Source: Amycolatopsis sp. GM8
GTDB lineage: Bacteria > Actinomycetota > Actinomycetes > Mycobacteriales > Pseudonocardiaceae
NCBI RefSeq assembly: GCF_021653975.1
Contig: NZ_JAJKFK010000004.1
Span: 556,936 to 620,935 of the forward strand
Length of the DNA: 64,000 bases
Reading direction: 5' to 3'
The notes under the pieces are model-generated. The model was not told the origin of the DNA. It made no database searches and saw only the letters and a list, made by a program, of their open reading frames with translations. Positions within the stretch are counted from its first letter, which is position 1, and each line of letters begins with the position of its first letter. Positions 25,709 to 34,691 of the stretch are shown here, in pieces. Position numbers and translations under genes: made by a program.

Positions 25709-27295
25709 CTAACGAACAACACGGCGCAGCCCGACGGCGAGCAGCTCGACGGCCATCACCACCACGAACACCAGCGCCAGAATCGCTGTGACCGCGCCGA
25801 ATTCGAGCACCCGCGAGGCATTCAGCAGGTCGAACCCGATCCCACCCGCACCGACGATGCCGAGCAGCGTGGCCGACCGGATGTTCACGTCGAGCTGGTA
25901 GAGCACATGCGCGACGAACGCGGGCGCGGCCTGCGGCAGCGTCGCGGAGAAGAACACCTGCCACCGCCCGGCACCGGTCGCGCGCAACGCCTGCTCGACA
26001 CCGGGATCGACCTCCTCCAGGGAGTCGGCGACGAGCTTGCCGAGCAGCCCGACGACGCCGACGGCGAGCGCGAGCGCCCCGGCGACCGGGCCGAGCCCGC
26101 TGATCACCACGAACACGATCGCGAGCACCAACTCCGGGATGCCGCGCACCCCGACGATCAGCAGCCGGAAGAACCGCGCGGCGTTCGGCGCCACGTTCCG
26201 GGCGGCCAGCGCCCCGAACGGCAACGCCAGCACCGCACCCAGCAGGGTCGCGGCGAGCGCGATCTTGACGGTCTCCCACAGGTCGCCGGCCAGCACCGGG
26301 AGGAACTCCGGCGGCCAGAACAGTGACAGCGTGTGGCCGAGGTTGCCGAGCGCGCCGAAGAACTGGCCCGCCGACAAGTGCGCGCCCCAGATCGAGGCGA
26401 GCACGATGACCAAGGTGAGCACCGCGTAACCCGTCTTCCCGATCCTCGCCATCGTCCACTGTGGACTGACCTGGCCGGCGCGGCGCGGCGGCGGCATGGT
26501 CACTTTGGGGCGCAGCAAGGCGTTCCGGATCGCGCCGGAGAGGAACTCGACGACCACGCACAGGATCAGCACGACGAGCGCGAGCGCCATGCCGCGGCGG
26601 TAGTCGAGCTCGCGCAGCGAGGTGGCGATCGCGTAGCCGAGCCCGTCGACGCCGACGAACCCGAGCACCACCGAGACCCGCAGGTTGATGTCGAGCCGGT
26701 GCAGCGCGGTCGCCACCAGCGCGGGCAGCACCTGCGGCAGCACCCCGGCGATTAGCTCCTGCCCGCCGGCCGCGCCGCCCGCGCGCACGGCCGCGCGCGG
26801 GCCCTCGTCGATCTGCTCGATCGCGTCGGCGTAGAGCTTGCCGACCATGCCGACCGAATGCAGGCCCATGGCCAGGATCCCGGCCATCGCGCCGAACCCG
26901 AACACGCGGAAGAACACGATCGCCAGCACCACGTCCGGCACCGCGCGGGCCGCGACGATGACGGCGCGCGAGGCGAACCGGGCGCCGCGGTGCGGGGTCG
27001 TGTTGCCCGCCGCGAGCACCGCCAGCACGATGCTGATCACCACCGACAGCAGCGTCGAGCAGACGACGATCGACAGCGTCTGCCCGGTCAGCTTCAGCAG
27101 CTCCCCGGCCGGTGGGAAGTCGAGCGGCAGCATCCGGCCGGCGAAGTCCGCCGCGTTGCCCGCGCTGTCGACCAGGGTCGCCACGTTGATCCGCAGGTCG
27201 CCGACCGCCCACGCGGCCAGCGCGAACAGCGCCAGCAGCGTGAGCGTCGCGGCGACCGGGCCCGTCTTGGGACGGGCGAGCGTGCGGACCGTCAT
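25709..27295 (-). CDS. phnE: Phosphonate ABC transporter permease, PhnE1-PhnE2 fusion
   Basis: A 528-residue permease with two homologous halves, each about the size of a single PhnE. The first half has the EAA-type coupling region around AIEQIDEGPRAAVRAGGA and ends in VDGLGYAIATSLRELDY; the second repeats it with SLEEVDPGVEQALRATGAG and AGGIGFDLLNASRVLEF. The pair would form the whole membrane channel in one chain. GTP-like or ATP sites are absent, as expected. The ATG at 27295 overlaps the phnC stop (ATGA). A copy of TCCACWGTGGA lies in the hinge between halves (26455). Confidence 0.92.
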   Translation of the reverse strand: MTVRTLARPKTGPVAATLTLLALFALAAWAVGDLRINVATLVDSAGNAADFAGRMLPLDFPPAGELLKLTGQTLSIVVCSTLLSVVISIVLAVLAAGNTTPHRGARFASRAVIVAARAVPDVVLAIVFFRVFGFGAMAGILAMGLHSVGMVGKLYADAIEQIDEGPRAAVRAGGAAGGQELIAGVLPQVLPALVATALHRLDINLRVSVVLGFVGVDGLGYAIATSLRELDYRRGMALALVVLILCVVVEFLSGAIRNALLRPKVTMPPPRRAGQVSPQWTMARIGKTGYAVLTLVIVLASIWGAHLSAGQFFGALGNLGHTLSLFWPPEFLPVLAGDLWETVKIALAATLLGAVLALPFGALAARNVAPNAARFFRLLIVGVRGIPELVLAIVFVVISGLGPVAGALALAVGVVGLLGKLVADSLEEVDPGVEQALRATGAGRWQVFFSATLPQAAPAFVAHVLYQLDVNIRSATLLGIVGAGGIGFDLLNASRVLEFGAVTAILALVFVVVMAVELLAVGLRRVVR

Positions 27296-28050
27296 GCGCT
27301 GCCCACCAGCGCGGCACCGCCGTAGATGGTGGCCGCCGCGGTGTGGTCGAGCGTGCGGGCCGGCTGGTCCAGTACGACCCGGCCCGAGCGCAGCCCGATG
27401 ATGCGGTCCGCCCACGCCAGCGCCAGCTCGACCTGGTGCAGGCTGCACAGCACCGTCAGGTCCCGCTCGGCCGCGATCTCCCGGATCAGCCGCATCACCT
27501 GCGCCGAGGATTCCGGGTCCAGCGACGCGACCGGCTCGTCGGCGAGCAGGATCTCCGGGCGCTGCATGAGCGCGCGGGCGACCGCGACCCGCTGCTGCTG
27601 GCCGCCCGACAACGTGTCGGCACGCTGGAACGCTTGCGGCGCAAGGCCGACGCGCTCCAGGTGGCCCAGTGCCTCCAGCCGGACGGCCTTCGGGTAGCTG
27701 GGCAGGCCCAGCCTCGGCCCGCGTAGCCGCCCGAGCCCGCCGGTGCACACGTTCTCCAGCACCGACAGGCTGCCGACCAGGTGGAACTGCTGGAACACGA
27801 ACCCGATCCGGCGGCGCAGGTCGCGCAAGCGGGCGCCGCGCGCCTGCCCGACGTCCGTGCCCAGCGCCGCCACGGTGCCGCTGGTGGCCGTGTGCAGCCC
27901 GTCGACGTGCCGCAGCAGGGTGGACTTGCCCGAACCGGACAGTCCCAGCAGGACGACCACTTCACCCGGCTCGACCCCGAACGACACGTCGTGCAGCGCG
28001 ATCGTGTGCCCGAACCGCTTGGTCACGCCGTCGAACCGGACGGCGCTCAT
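27292..28050 (-). CDS. phnC: Phosphonate ABC transporter ATP-binding protein PhnC
   Basis: A 252-residue ATPase with Walker A GLSGSGKST, Q-loop FVFQQFHLV, signature LSGGQQQR, Walker B ILLADEPVASLD and H-loop CSLHQVELA. The insert after the Q-loop (VCTGGLGRL...GLPSYPKAV) is characteristic of PhnC. It energises uptake through the fused PhnE. Its ATG at 28050 overlaps the phnD stop by four bases and its stop overlaps phnE, so the uptake genes are translationally coupled. Confidence 0.94.
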   Translation of the reverse strand: MSAVRFDGVTKRFGHTIALHDVSFGVEPGEVVVLLGLSGSGKSTLLRHVDGLHTATSGTVAALGTDVGQARGARLRDLRRRIGFVFQQFHLVGSLSVLENVCTGGLGRLRGPRLGLPSYPKAVRLEALGHLERVGLAPQAFQRADTLSGGQQQRVAVARALMQRPEILLADEPVASLDPESSAQVMRLIREIAAERDLTVLCSLHQVELALAWADRIIGLRSGRVVLDQPARTLDHTAAATIYGGAALVGSA

Positions 28051-28985
28051 GCGGTCGTGCACTGCTTGGACTTGGTGACCTCGCAGACGTGCCGGACGGT
28101 GTCGTAGAACGCGTCGTCCACCTTGGCGTAACCCCAGTCGCCGGCGTCGTCGACCGTGCACTTGTCGTTGGTGCACAGGTTGTTCGCCTTGAAGTAGTCG
28201 CTGTTCGCGTCCTGCTGGAAGACGGTGGCGATCTTGTCCTTCAGCGCCGGGGCGAGGTCGTCGGCCAGTGCCACCGGGGAACCGGCGATGAGGTCGGACT
28301 TCCACACCGTGGTCACGTCACCCGGCTTGAGCTGCCCGCGCTGGATCAGCAGGGTGTCCACCATGACGTCCTCGGCGAACCCGACGTCGCACTGGCCGCT
28401 GGCCACGCCGAGCACGGAGGCGTCGTGCCCGCCCGTCATGACCGGGGTGATGTCGGTGTCGGGGTTCACGCCCGCGTCGAGCAGGCCGGCCCGCGGGTAG
28501 AGATAACCCGAGGTCGAGTTCGGGTCGACGAAGCAGACCTTCTTGCCCTTGAACCCGGCCAGGCCGGTCACCGGCGAGCCCGCCTTGGTGATGCCGTACG
28601 AGCGGTAGCCGGGGGTGCCGCCCTTCTGCGGCAACTGCGCCGCGATCGCGGTCGTCTTCACGCCGGTGGTCTTCGCGACCACGTACGACAGCGGTCCGTA
28701 CTGGGCGATGTCGACCTTGCCGCTGCGCTGCGCCTCGATCACCGCCGCGTAGTCGGTGGCCTGCTGGAACCGGACGGTCTTGCCGGTCTCCTTCTGCAGC
28801 AGGTTGATCACGCCCTGGTAGTCCTGCTGCAGGTCGGTCGAGTTCTCGCTCGGCACCGCCGCGAACACCAGCTCACCGGGGTCGCGCGTGCTGCCGCCGC
28901 TGCCGCCCGCCGCGCTCTGCCCGCAGGCCGTGAGCAGCAGCGCCGCCCCCGTCAGCGCGGCCGCGCGCCACCACTTGTCGCCCAT
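28047..28985 (-). CDS. phnD: Phosphonate ABC transporter substrate-binding lipoprotein PhnD
   Basis: A 312-residue lipoprotein with a short basic start, a hydrophobic stretch and lipobox LLTAC. PhnD features include VFAAVPSENSTDLQQDYQG, the YGPLSYVVA strand, GLAGFKGKKVCFVDPNSTSG, and four cysteines near the C-terminus that could form disulfides outside the cell. It captures phosphonate or phosphite. I chose ATG 28985 because GAGGAGG lies just upstream; an ATG 45 bp earlier would spoil the signal sequence. It is the first gene of the operon, so the main phn promoter should lie in 28986-29113. Confidence 0.93.
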   Translation of the reverse strand: MGDKWWRAAALTGAALLLTACGQSAAGGSGGSTRDPGELVFAAVPSENSTDLQQDYQGVINLLQKETGKTVRFQQATDYAAVIEAQRSGKVDIAQYGPLSYVVAKTTGVKTTAIAAQLPQKGGTPGYRSYGITKAGSPVTGLAGFKGKKVCFVDPNSTSGYLYPRAGLLDAGVNPDTDITPVMTGGHDASVLGVASGQCDVGFAEDVMVDTLLIQRGQLKPGDVTTVWKSDLIAGSPVALADDLAPALKDKIATVFQQDANSDYFKANNLCTNDKCTVDDAGDWGYAKVDDAFYDTVRHVCEVTKSKQCTTA

Positions 28986-29007
28986 CCGTCCTCCTCGCTC
29001 GGTACGC

Positions 29008-29025
29008 CGAGAAGGCTGGTTCTCG
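29008..29025. promoter_or_regulatory. Palindrome in the phnD upstream region
   Basis: CGAGAA at 29008-29013 and TTCTCG at 29020-29025 flank GGCTGG, a perfect 6-bp-armed palindrome 23 bp before the phnD ATG. It could be an operator or a small hairpin in the 5' leader. A half-site CCGGACAA (29094-29101), matching the phnF palindrome, lies further upstream. I cannot place a convincing -35/-10 pair. Confidence 0.3.
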
Positions 29026-29042
29026 CGCATGCCACGAGGGCG

Positions 29043-29078
29043 AAACCCGGGTTACCGGTCCCCGAACGAACCGGGTTT
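29043..29078 (-). terminator. Possible hairpin after the capA-like gene
   Basis: AAACCCGG at 29043-29050 and CCGGGTTT at 29071-29078 form 8-bp arms around a 20-nt loop, starting 36 bp beyond the stop of the CapA-like gene (29114) and before the phnD promoter region. There is no U-run, as is common in high-GC hosts. It could separate the two transcription units, or be a regulatory palindrome. Confidence 0.3.
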
Positions 29079-29113
29079 TCTCGCGGCACTCAACCGGACA
29101 ACCACGCCCGGGG

Positions 29114-30235
29114 TCAGTTCGCCGCGCGGGCGAGCCCGGCGTCGGCGCCACCCCGGCTGAGCACCACGGAATCGGTGTCCTGCACGGCTTTCGCCGCGCG
29201 GACCGGGTCCAGCTGGGGGCTGCTCGCGGTGCGCACCCGGATCGGCGGCCCGAGGTCGATCACGGTGGGCACATACTCGGCGCGGTCGACCGTCCAGCCG
29301 GTGCCCGAAGGCACGAAGTGGAAGCGCGCGATGACGCCTTCCTCGGTGACGCCACGCGGTTCGGAGTGCCGGGCGATCGAGTTGCCGAGCCCGTAGGCGA
29401 CCCATTTTCCGTTGATGTGCTCGAACGGCTGCACCACGTGCGCGTGATGGCCGATGATCAGGTCGATCGCCGGGTCGCCGAGCAGGCGTTGCGCGATCTT
29501 CTGCTGGTCGGCGGTCGGCACCTGCTGGTATTCCACGCCCCAGTGCAGGCTCGCGATCACGATCTGCGCGCCCGCGGCGCGGGCGGCCCTGGCGGCGGCG
29601 AGCACGGCGTCGACATCGAGGGTGTTGGCGACCCATGGCTTGTCGGCGGGCAGCTTCCGGCCGTTGTAGCCGAAGGTGAACGCCACGTGGCCGACCTTCA
29701 CACCGTGCACGTCGAGAATGAGCGGAGTGCGCGCCTCCTGCTGCGTGCGGGCCGAGCCGGTGTGGCGGACACCCACGGAGTCCAGCGTGTCCAGGGTACG
29801 GGTGATCCCGTCGACGCCCTGGTCGAGGGTGTGGTTGGACGCGGTGGAGCAGTCGTCGTAGCCGGTCGACGCGATGGCGGTCGCGATCTCCGGCGGCGCG
29901 CTGAAGTCCGGGTAGCCTTCGAACGGCCCGGCCGGCGGCGCCAGCGGGGTTTCCAGATGGCAGATCGCCAGGTCGGCGCGGCTGATCACGTCCCGGATCC
30001 CGGCGAGCATCGGCCGGTAGTCGCGCTGCCCGTTGCCGTCCTGGGTGGCCTGGGTGGTCAGCTCGGGATGGATCAGCACGTCGCCGGTCGCGACCACGTT
30101 GATCCCCGGATCGACGGGAATTGAGACCGGCGGATTGTTCGGCAGCGGCGCGCGGTCGACGTTCGCCACGCAGGCGGCCGACAGCGGCACTGCCGCCAGT
30201 GCCGCGATCAGTCGGCGTACGCGCATGCGCCGCAT
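29114..30235 (-). CDS. CapA-like calcineurin-fold lipoprotein
   Basis: A 373-residue CapA-type (PGA_cap) protein. The N-terminus MRRMRVRRLIAAL leads to a lipobox-like LSAAC, so it is probably a surface lipoprotein. Metallophosphatase-type motifs follow: ATGDVLIH near residue 50, HLETPLA, TASNHTLDQGVDGI, ASLHWGVEY and GHHAHVVQPFE. Relatives take part in poly-gamma-glutamate or other cell-wall polymer processes; the activity here is unknown. The start could also be the ATG at 30226. It is divergent from hypF across 159 bp in which I see no clear motif. Confidence 0.85.
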   Translation of the reverse strand: MRRMRVRRLIAALAAVPLSAACVANVDRAPLPNNPPVSIPVDPGINVVATGDVLIHPELTTQATQDGNGQRDYRPMLAGIRDVISRADLAICHLETPLAPPAGPFEGYPDFSAPPEIATAIASTGYDDCSTASNHTLDQGVDGITRTLDTLDSVGVRHTGSARTQQEARTPLILDVHGVKVGHVAFTFGYNGRKLPADKPWVANTLDVDAVLAAARAARAAGAQIVIASLHWGVEYQQVPTADQQKIAQRLLGDPAIDLIIGHHAHVVQPFEHINGKWVAYGLGNSIARHSEPRGVTEEGVIARFHFVPSGTGWTVDRAEYVPTVIDLGPPIRVRTASSPQLDPVRAAKAVQDTDSVVLSRGGADAGLARAAN

Positions 30236-30394
30236 GGTGCCAGTGCCCCGCCGACCACCAGCCGATCGCCCGTCCGGCCGTATTCCGGTGCCGCCGAACG
30301 GCGCAACGCCCGCACGGTTGTCCGCATCCGTGGTGGTGAGCGGGCGTGTCGTGACGAAGTGCCACCTGGCCGCGGAGCGTGCGAGACTCGTCGG

Positions 30395-32623
30395 GTGGGT
30401 GATCGGATCCGCCTGGCGGTGCGGGTCGACGGGATCGTGCAGGGGGTCGGCTTCCGGCCCTTCGTGCACGCGCTCGCCTGCCGGTTCGGGCTCGCCGGGC
30501 ATGTCGGCAACGACGCGGCCGGGGTGTTCGCCGAGGTCGAGGGCGGGCGGCGGGCGGTCGCGGACTTCCTGGTGGCGATGCGGGACCAGGCGCCACGGCT
30601 CGCGGTGGTCGAGCGGGTGACGACACACGAGATCGCCCGGCTCGATGAGACCGGGTTCCGGATCGCGGCGAGCCCGGCCGGCGGTGACGCCCGGACGCTG
30701 ATCTCCGCGGACAGCGCGACCTGCGCGGACTGCCTGCGTGAGCTGTTCGACCCGGCCGACCGGCGGTATCGCTACCCGTTCCTCAACTGCACGAACTGCG
30801 GGCCACGCTTCACCATCGTCCGGTCGGTGCCCTATGACCGGGCCTCGACGACGATGTCCCCGTTCCCGATGTGCCCGGACTGCGCCCGCGAATACCACGA
30901 CCCTGCCGACCGCCGCTTCCACGCGCAGCCGACGTGCTGCCCCGCGTGTGGGCCGGCTCTCCGGCTACTCGGCACCGAAAATGATCCGATCGAGTCCACT
31001 GTGGACGCTCTGCGCGCCGGGCAGGTGGTCGCAGTCAAGGGACTCGGCGGGTATCACCTCGCGGTGGACGCGACCAGCGAAGGAGCCGCTGGGCGGCTGC
31101 GATCGCGGAAACACCGTGAGGACAAGCCGTTCGCCGTAATGGTGCCGGATCTGTCCGTCGCTTGTGGACTGTGCGAAGTGGACGATCTCGCAGCGGGCCT
31201 GCTCACCGGGCGCCGCCGTCCGGTCGTGCTGCTGCCACGGCGACCAGGCACTCGGATCGCGCATGCCGTCGCCCCGGGCAACCGCCGGCTGGGCCTCATG
31301 CTGCCGTACACGCCGCTGCATCATCTGCTGCTCGCCGCGATGGCCGGGCCGATCGTGCTGACCAGCGGCAACGTCTCCGACGAGCCGATCGTGTACCGCG
31401 ACGAGGAGCTGCGGGCCCGCCTGGACGGAATCGCCGACGCGTTTCTGGTGCACGACAGGGTGATCCACCTCCGCACCGACGATTCGGTGGTCCGGCCGTT
31501 CCGTGGTCGCGAGCAGCTCATGCGGCGCTCGCGGGGATACGTGCCCGAGCCGGTGACCGGCTCGTTCCCCCGGCATATCCTGGCCTGCGGCGCGGAACTG
31601 AAGAACACCTTCTGCCTGGCCAAGGACCGGCGGGCGTTCCTGTCGCACCATATCGGCGATCTCGAAAACTACGAGACGCTGCGCTCGTTCACCGACGGCA
31701 TCGAGCATTTCCAGCGCCTGTTCGACGTCCGCCCGGAGGTGGTAGCGCACGACCTGCATCCGGAGTACCTGTCGACGAAGTACGCCCTGGCCCGGGAAAA
31801 CGTGGAACTCGTTGGCGTGCAACATCATCACGCGCATATCGCGGCGTGCCTGGCCGACAACGGCGAGGACGGCCCGGTGCTCGGGGTCGCGTTCGACGGG
31901 CTCGGCTACGGGCCCGACGGGACCATCTGGGGCGGCGAGTTCCTGCTCGCGGACCGCGCCGGGTTCAAGCGGGTCGGACATCTCGCGCCGGTGCCGATGC
32001 CGGGCGGGACCGCGGCGATCAGGCAGCCGTGGCGGATGGCGGCGGCCTATCTCGACGCTGCCTACGGCTCGGACATGCCGGCGCTGGAGGTGGTGCGGCG
32101 CAACGAGTCCCGGTGGTCCGGCGTGGTGTCGCTGGCCCGCCGGTCGGTCAACGCGCCCCTGACATCGAGTGCGGGCCGGCTGTTCGACGCGGTGGCCGCG
32201 ATCCTTGGCACCCGGGACGCGATCAGCTACGAGGGCCAGGCGGCGATCGAACTCGAACAGCTCGCGGACCCACACGAGGAAAGCGCCTATTCAGCCGGCA
32301 TCACCGATGGTGTGATCACGGGTACGGACCTGATCATGTCCACTGTGGACGACCTGCGCGCGGGTGTGCCGGTGCCGGTGATCGCCGCCCGGTTCCACAA
32401 CGGGGTCGCCGGCGTGATCGCCCGGGCGTGCGTCAGGCTCCGGGACCAGACCCGAGTCGGCACGGTGGCGTTGTCGGGCGGCGTGTTCCAGAACCTCCTG
32501 TTGCTCGGGCGCACCGTCGACATGCTGGAGGACAACGGTTTCCGGGTGCTGACGCACTCGCGCGTACCGACGAACGACGGCGGGATCAGCCTGGGACAGG
32601 CTGTCGTGGCCGCGACGCGCTGA
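30395..32623 (+). CDS. hypF: Carbamoyltransferase HypF, [NiFe]-hydrogenase cyanide-ligand synthesis
   Basis: A 742-residue protein that makes the thiocarbamate later turned into cyanide ligands by HypE. Domains in order: acylphosphatase-like (VQGVGFRPFVHALA, residues 10-90), two zinc-finger pairs (CADC...CTNC and CPDC...CPAC), a YrdC-like nucleotide domain, and a Kae1-like domain with HHHAH and LSGGVFQN. The GTG at 30395 has no ribosome site; GAGACT 6 nt upstream could be a -10 box. It runs towards the hydrogenase operon and its last 38 bp overlap the 3' end of hypB on the other strand. It carries two TCCACTGTGGA words (30995, 32339). Confidence 0.95.
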   Translation: MGDRIRLAVRVDGIVQGVGFRPFVHALACRFGLAGHVGNDAAGVFAEVEGGRRAVADFLVAMRDQAPRLAVVERVTTHEIARLDETGFRIAASPAGGDARTLISADSATCADCLRELFDPADRRYRYPFLNCTNCGPRFTIVRSVPYDRASTTMSPFPMCPDCAREYHDPADRRFHAQPTCCPACGPALRLLGTENDPIESTVDALRAGQVVAVKGLGGYHLAVDATSEGAAGRLRSRKHREDKPFAVMVPDLSVACGLCEVDDLAAGLLTGRRRPVVLLPRRPGTRIAHAVAPGNRRLGLMLPYTPLHHLLLAAMAGPIVLTSGNVSDEPIVYRDEELRARLDGIADAFLVHDRVIHLRTDDSVVRPFRGREQLMRRSRGYVPEPVTGSFPRHILACGAELKNTFCLAKDRRAFLSHHIGDLENYETLRSFTDGIEHFQRLFDVRPEVVAHDLHPEYLSTKYALARENVELVGVQHHHAHIAACLADNGEDGPVLGVAFDGLGYGPDGTIWGGEFLLADRAGFKRVGHLAPVPMPGGTAAIRQPWRMAAAYLDAAYGSDMPALEVVRRNESRWSGVVSLARRSVNAPLTSSAGRLFDAVAAILGTRDAISYEGQAAIELEQLADPHEESAYSAGITDGVITGTDLIMSTVDDLRAGVPVPVIAARFHNGVAGVIARACVRLRDQTRVGTVALSGGVFQNLLLLGRTVDMLEDNGFRVLTHSRVPTNDGGISLGQAVVAATR

Positions 32624-33293
32624 GCCACGAGTACCAGTCCGCCAAGCCGTCCCCGCGGGTCGCCGAAAGCGGTAGTACCCGCGCCGCCGGGTTCACCACG
32701 TGCACGTCCCGCTCGAACGCCGCCAGCTCGAAGTCCACATAGGACAACAGGTCGATCTTGTTCAGCAGCACCACGTCCGCGGTGGTGAACATGTGCGGGT
32801 ACTTCAGCGGTTTGTCCGCGCCCTCGGTCACCGAGGCGACCACGGCGCGGGTGTGCTCACCGAGGTCGAACAGCGCCGGGCACACGAGGTTGCCGACGTT
32901 CTCGATGAACACCGTCGTGCCGGCCGCCGGATGCAGCGTGTCCAGGGCGCGGGCCACCATGCTCGCATCGAGGTGGCAGCCGGCGCCGGTGTTGACCTGC
33001 GTGACCGCCGCGCCGGTGGCCTTGATGCGGTCGGCATCCAGCACGGTCTCCTGGTCGCCTTCGATCACCGCGACCGGGCCGCCCAGCTCGGTGATGGTGC
33101 GTTCGAGCAGCGTCGTCTTGCCCGCGCCCGGCGAGCTCATCAGGTTGACCGCGAACAGCCCGTGGTGCGCGAGCCAGTCCCGGTTCCGCCCGGCCAGCCC
33201 GTCGTTCTTGGCCAGCACGTCTTGTTCCAACGTCACGGTATGGCTGTGCTCGACCTCGCCAGCGCCGGAGTCACAGCCGCAGGTGCCACACAT
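32586..33293 (-). CDS. hypB: Hydrogenase nickel-insertion GTPase HypB
   Basis: A 235-residue GTPase that delivers nickel to the hydrogenase large subunit with HypA. The N-terminus MCGTCGC matches the high-affinity nickel site of E. coli HypB. The P-loop is SSPGAGKT, the metal-linked cysteine region is NTGAGCHLDA, and NKIDLL is the guanine-specificity motif. It lacks a long histidine stretch, so it is not a nickel-storage form. It starts 1 bp after the hypA stop, and its C-terminus overlaps the end of hypF. Confidence 0.95.
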   Translation of the reverse strand: MCGTCGCDSGAGEVEHSHTVTLEQDVLAKNDGLAGRNRDWLAHHGLFAVNLMSSPGAGKTTLLERTITELGGPVAVIEGDQETVLDADRIKATGAAVTQVNTGAGCHLDASMVARALDTLHPAAGTTVFIENVGNLVCPALFDLGEHTRAVVASVTEGADKPLKYPHMFTTADVVLLNKIDLLSYVDFELAAFERDVHVVNPAARVLPLSATRGDGLADWYSWLSASRPRQPVPG

Positions 33294-33294
33294 C

Positions 33295-33624
33295 TCAGAC
33301 CACCTCCACCGAAGTGATGCGCAGTTCGCGCCCGGTCAGCATTTCGATGTCCGCGCTGCCGCACGGGCAGAGCGGGATCAGGTCGTCCATCGTGAACTCC
33401 TCCCCGCAGGTCCGGCAGTGCGCCCGCCCGCCGGGCTCGCTGATGTGCAGCGCCGCGCCCTCCAGCGGCGTGCCCGCGCACACCAGCTCGAAGCAGAACC
33501 GCACCGAGTCCGCGACCACCCCGGACAGCTTCCCGATCTCCAGGGACACGTCGAGCACCTTGGTCTCGCCCGTCCGTTCCAGGATGGTCTCCACGACGCT
33601 GCGGGTGATGGACAGTTCGTGCAT
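33295..33624 (-). CDS. hypA: Hydrogenase nickel chaperone HypA
   Basis: A 109-residue protein beginning MHELSI, whose His2 binds nickel, with a C-terminal zinc domain. The zinc ligands are C-x2-C (CRTC) and CPC; the second pair has one residue between cysteines where two are usual. It passes nickel to the large subunit together with HypB. The ATG at 33624 shares a base with the hypE stop (TGATG). Confidence 0.93.
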   Translation of the reverse strand: MHELSITRSVVETILERTGETKVLDVSLEIGKLSGVVADSVRFCFELVCAGTPLEGAALHISEPGGRAHCRTCGEEFTMDDLIPLCPCGSADIEMLTGRELRITSVEVV

Positions 33625-34691
33625 CAGCAGATCCGCGGCAGCGGGTCGCCGACGAGCAGGTCCACGATCCGGGTCCCGCCGAACGCGGTGTTCAGCAGCA
33701 CCAGGCCCGGCGGGTCTTCGCCGATCCGCCCGATGATCGCGGCTTCGGCACCGAGCGGATGCGCCCGCAGCGCGGCGAGTGCGTCGCCGGCGGTGGCGCC
33801 GTCGACGATCGCCACGAACCGGCCCTCGCACGCGACGTACAGCGGGTCGATGCCGAGCAGTTCCGAAGCGCCGCGTACTTCTTCGCGCACCGGCACGGCG
33901 TCCTCATCCACCACGACCGCCACGTTCGCGGCCTGCGCGACCTCGTTGAGGATCGTCGCCACCCCACCGCGGGTCGCGTCCCGCAGCGCCCGGACACCCG
34001 GCACCCGCAGCAACGCGTCGGCGAGCTCGTGCAGCGGCGCGGTGTCCGACTCCAGGTCCGCGTCGATGTCCAGCTCACCGCGGGCGAGCATGATCGTGAT
34101 CCCGTGCTCGCCGATCGGCCCCGACACCAGCACGGCATCGCCGGGGCGGGCGGTGGCGACGCCCAGCCCGGAATGCTCGATGACGCCGACCCCCGCGGTG
34201 TTGACGTAGCACCCGTCGGCCTTGCCGCGCTGCACGACCTTCGTGTCCCCGGTGACGACCTGCACGCCCGCGCGCCCGGCCGCCACCCGCATCGACTCGA
34301 CGATCCGGATCAGGTCCGCGACCGGGAAACCTTCTTCGAGGATGAATCCCGCCGTCAGGTACAGCGGCCGCGCACCGGAGACGGCGAGATCGTTGACCGT
34401 CCCGTTCACCGCGAGATCACCGATGTCGCCACCGGGGAAGAACAGCGGCGACACCACGAACGAATCCGTCGTCAGCGCCAGCCGCGCGCCGTCGACGACG
34501 AGCGACGCCGCGTCTTCGAGCGGTTCGAGCAGCGGGTTGCGGAACGCGTCCAGGAACACGGCTTCGATCAACGTGTGCGTTGCCTTGCCGCCGGACCCGT
34601 GCGACAGCACGATCCGCTCCTCCCGCACCCGGGCCTTGCGGCGCCGCGCCCGCTCGATGCGTTCCAGCACACGCTCTTCCGCCGTGGTCAT
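33624..34691 (-). CDS. hypE: Carbamoyl dehydratase HypE
   Basis: A 355-residue PurM-like enzyme that dehydrates a thiocarbamate on its C-terminal cysteine to a thiocyanate. The sequence ends in the conserved PRIC. Other marks are LSHGSGGKATHTLIEAVFL, TTDSFVVSPLFFPGGDIG, and GDTKVVQRGKADG. It accepts the carbamoyl group from HypF and hands cyanide to iron on HypCD. The ATG at 34691 overlaps the hypD stop (ATGA). Confidence 0.95.
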   Translation of the reverse strand: MTTAEERVLERIERARRRKARVREERIVLSHGSGGKATHTLIEAVFLDAFRNPLLEPLEDAASLVVDGARLALTTDSFVVSPLFFPGGDIGDLAVNGTVNDLAVSGARPLYLTAGFILEEGFPVADLIRIVESMRVAAGRAGVQVVTGDTKVVQRGKADGCYVNTAGVGVIEHSGLGVATARPGDAVLVSGPIGEHGITIMLARGELDIDADLESDTAPLHELADALLRVPGVRALRDATRGGVATILNEVAQAANVAVVVDEDAVPVREEVRGASELLGIDPLYVACEGRFVAIVDGATAGDALAALRAHPLGAEAAIIGRIGEDPPGLVLLNTAFGGTRIVDLLVGDPLPRIC

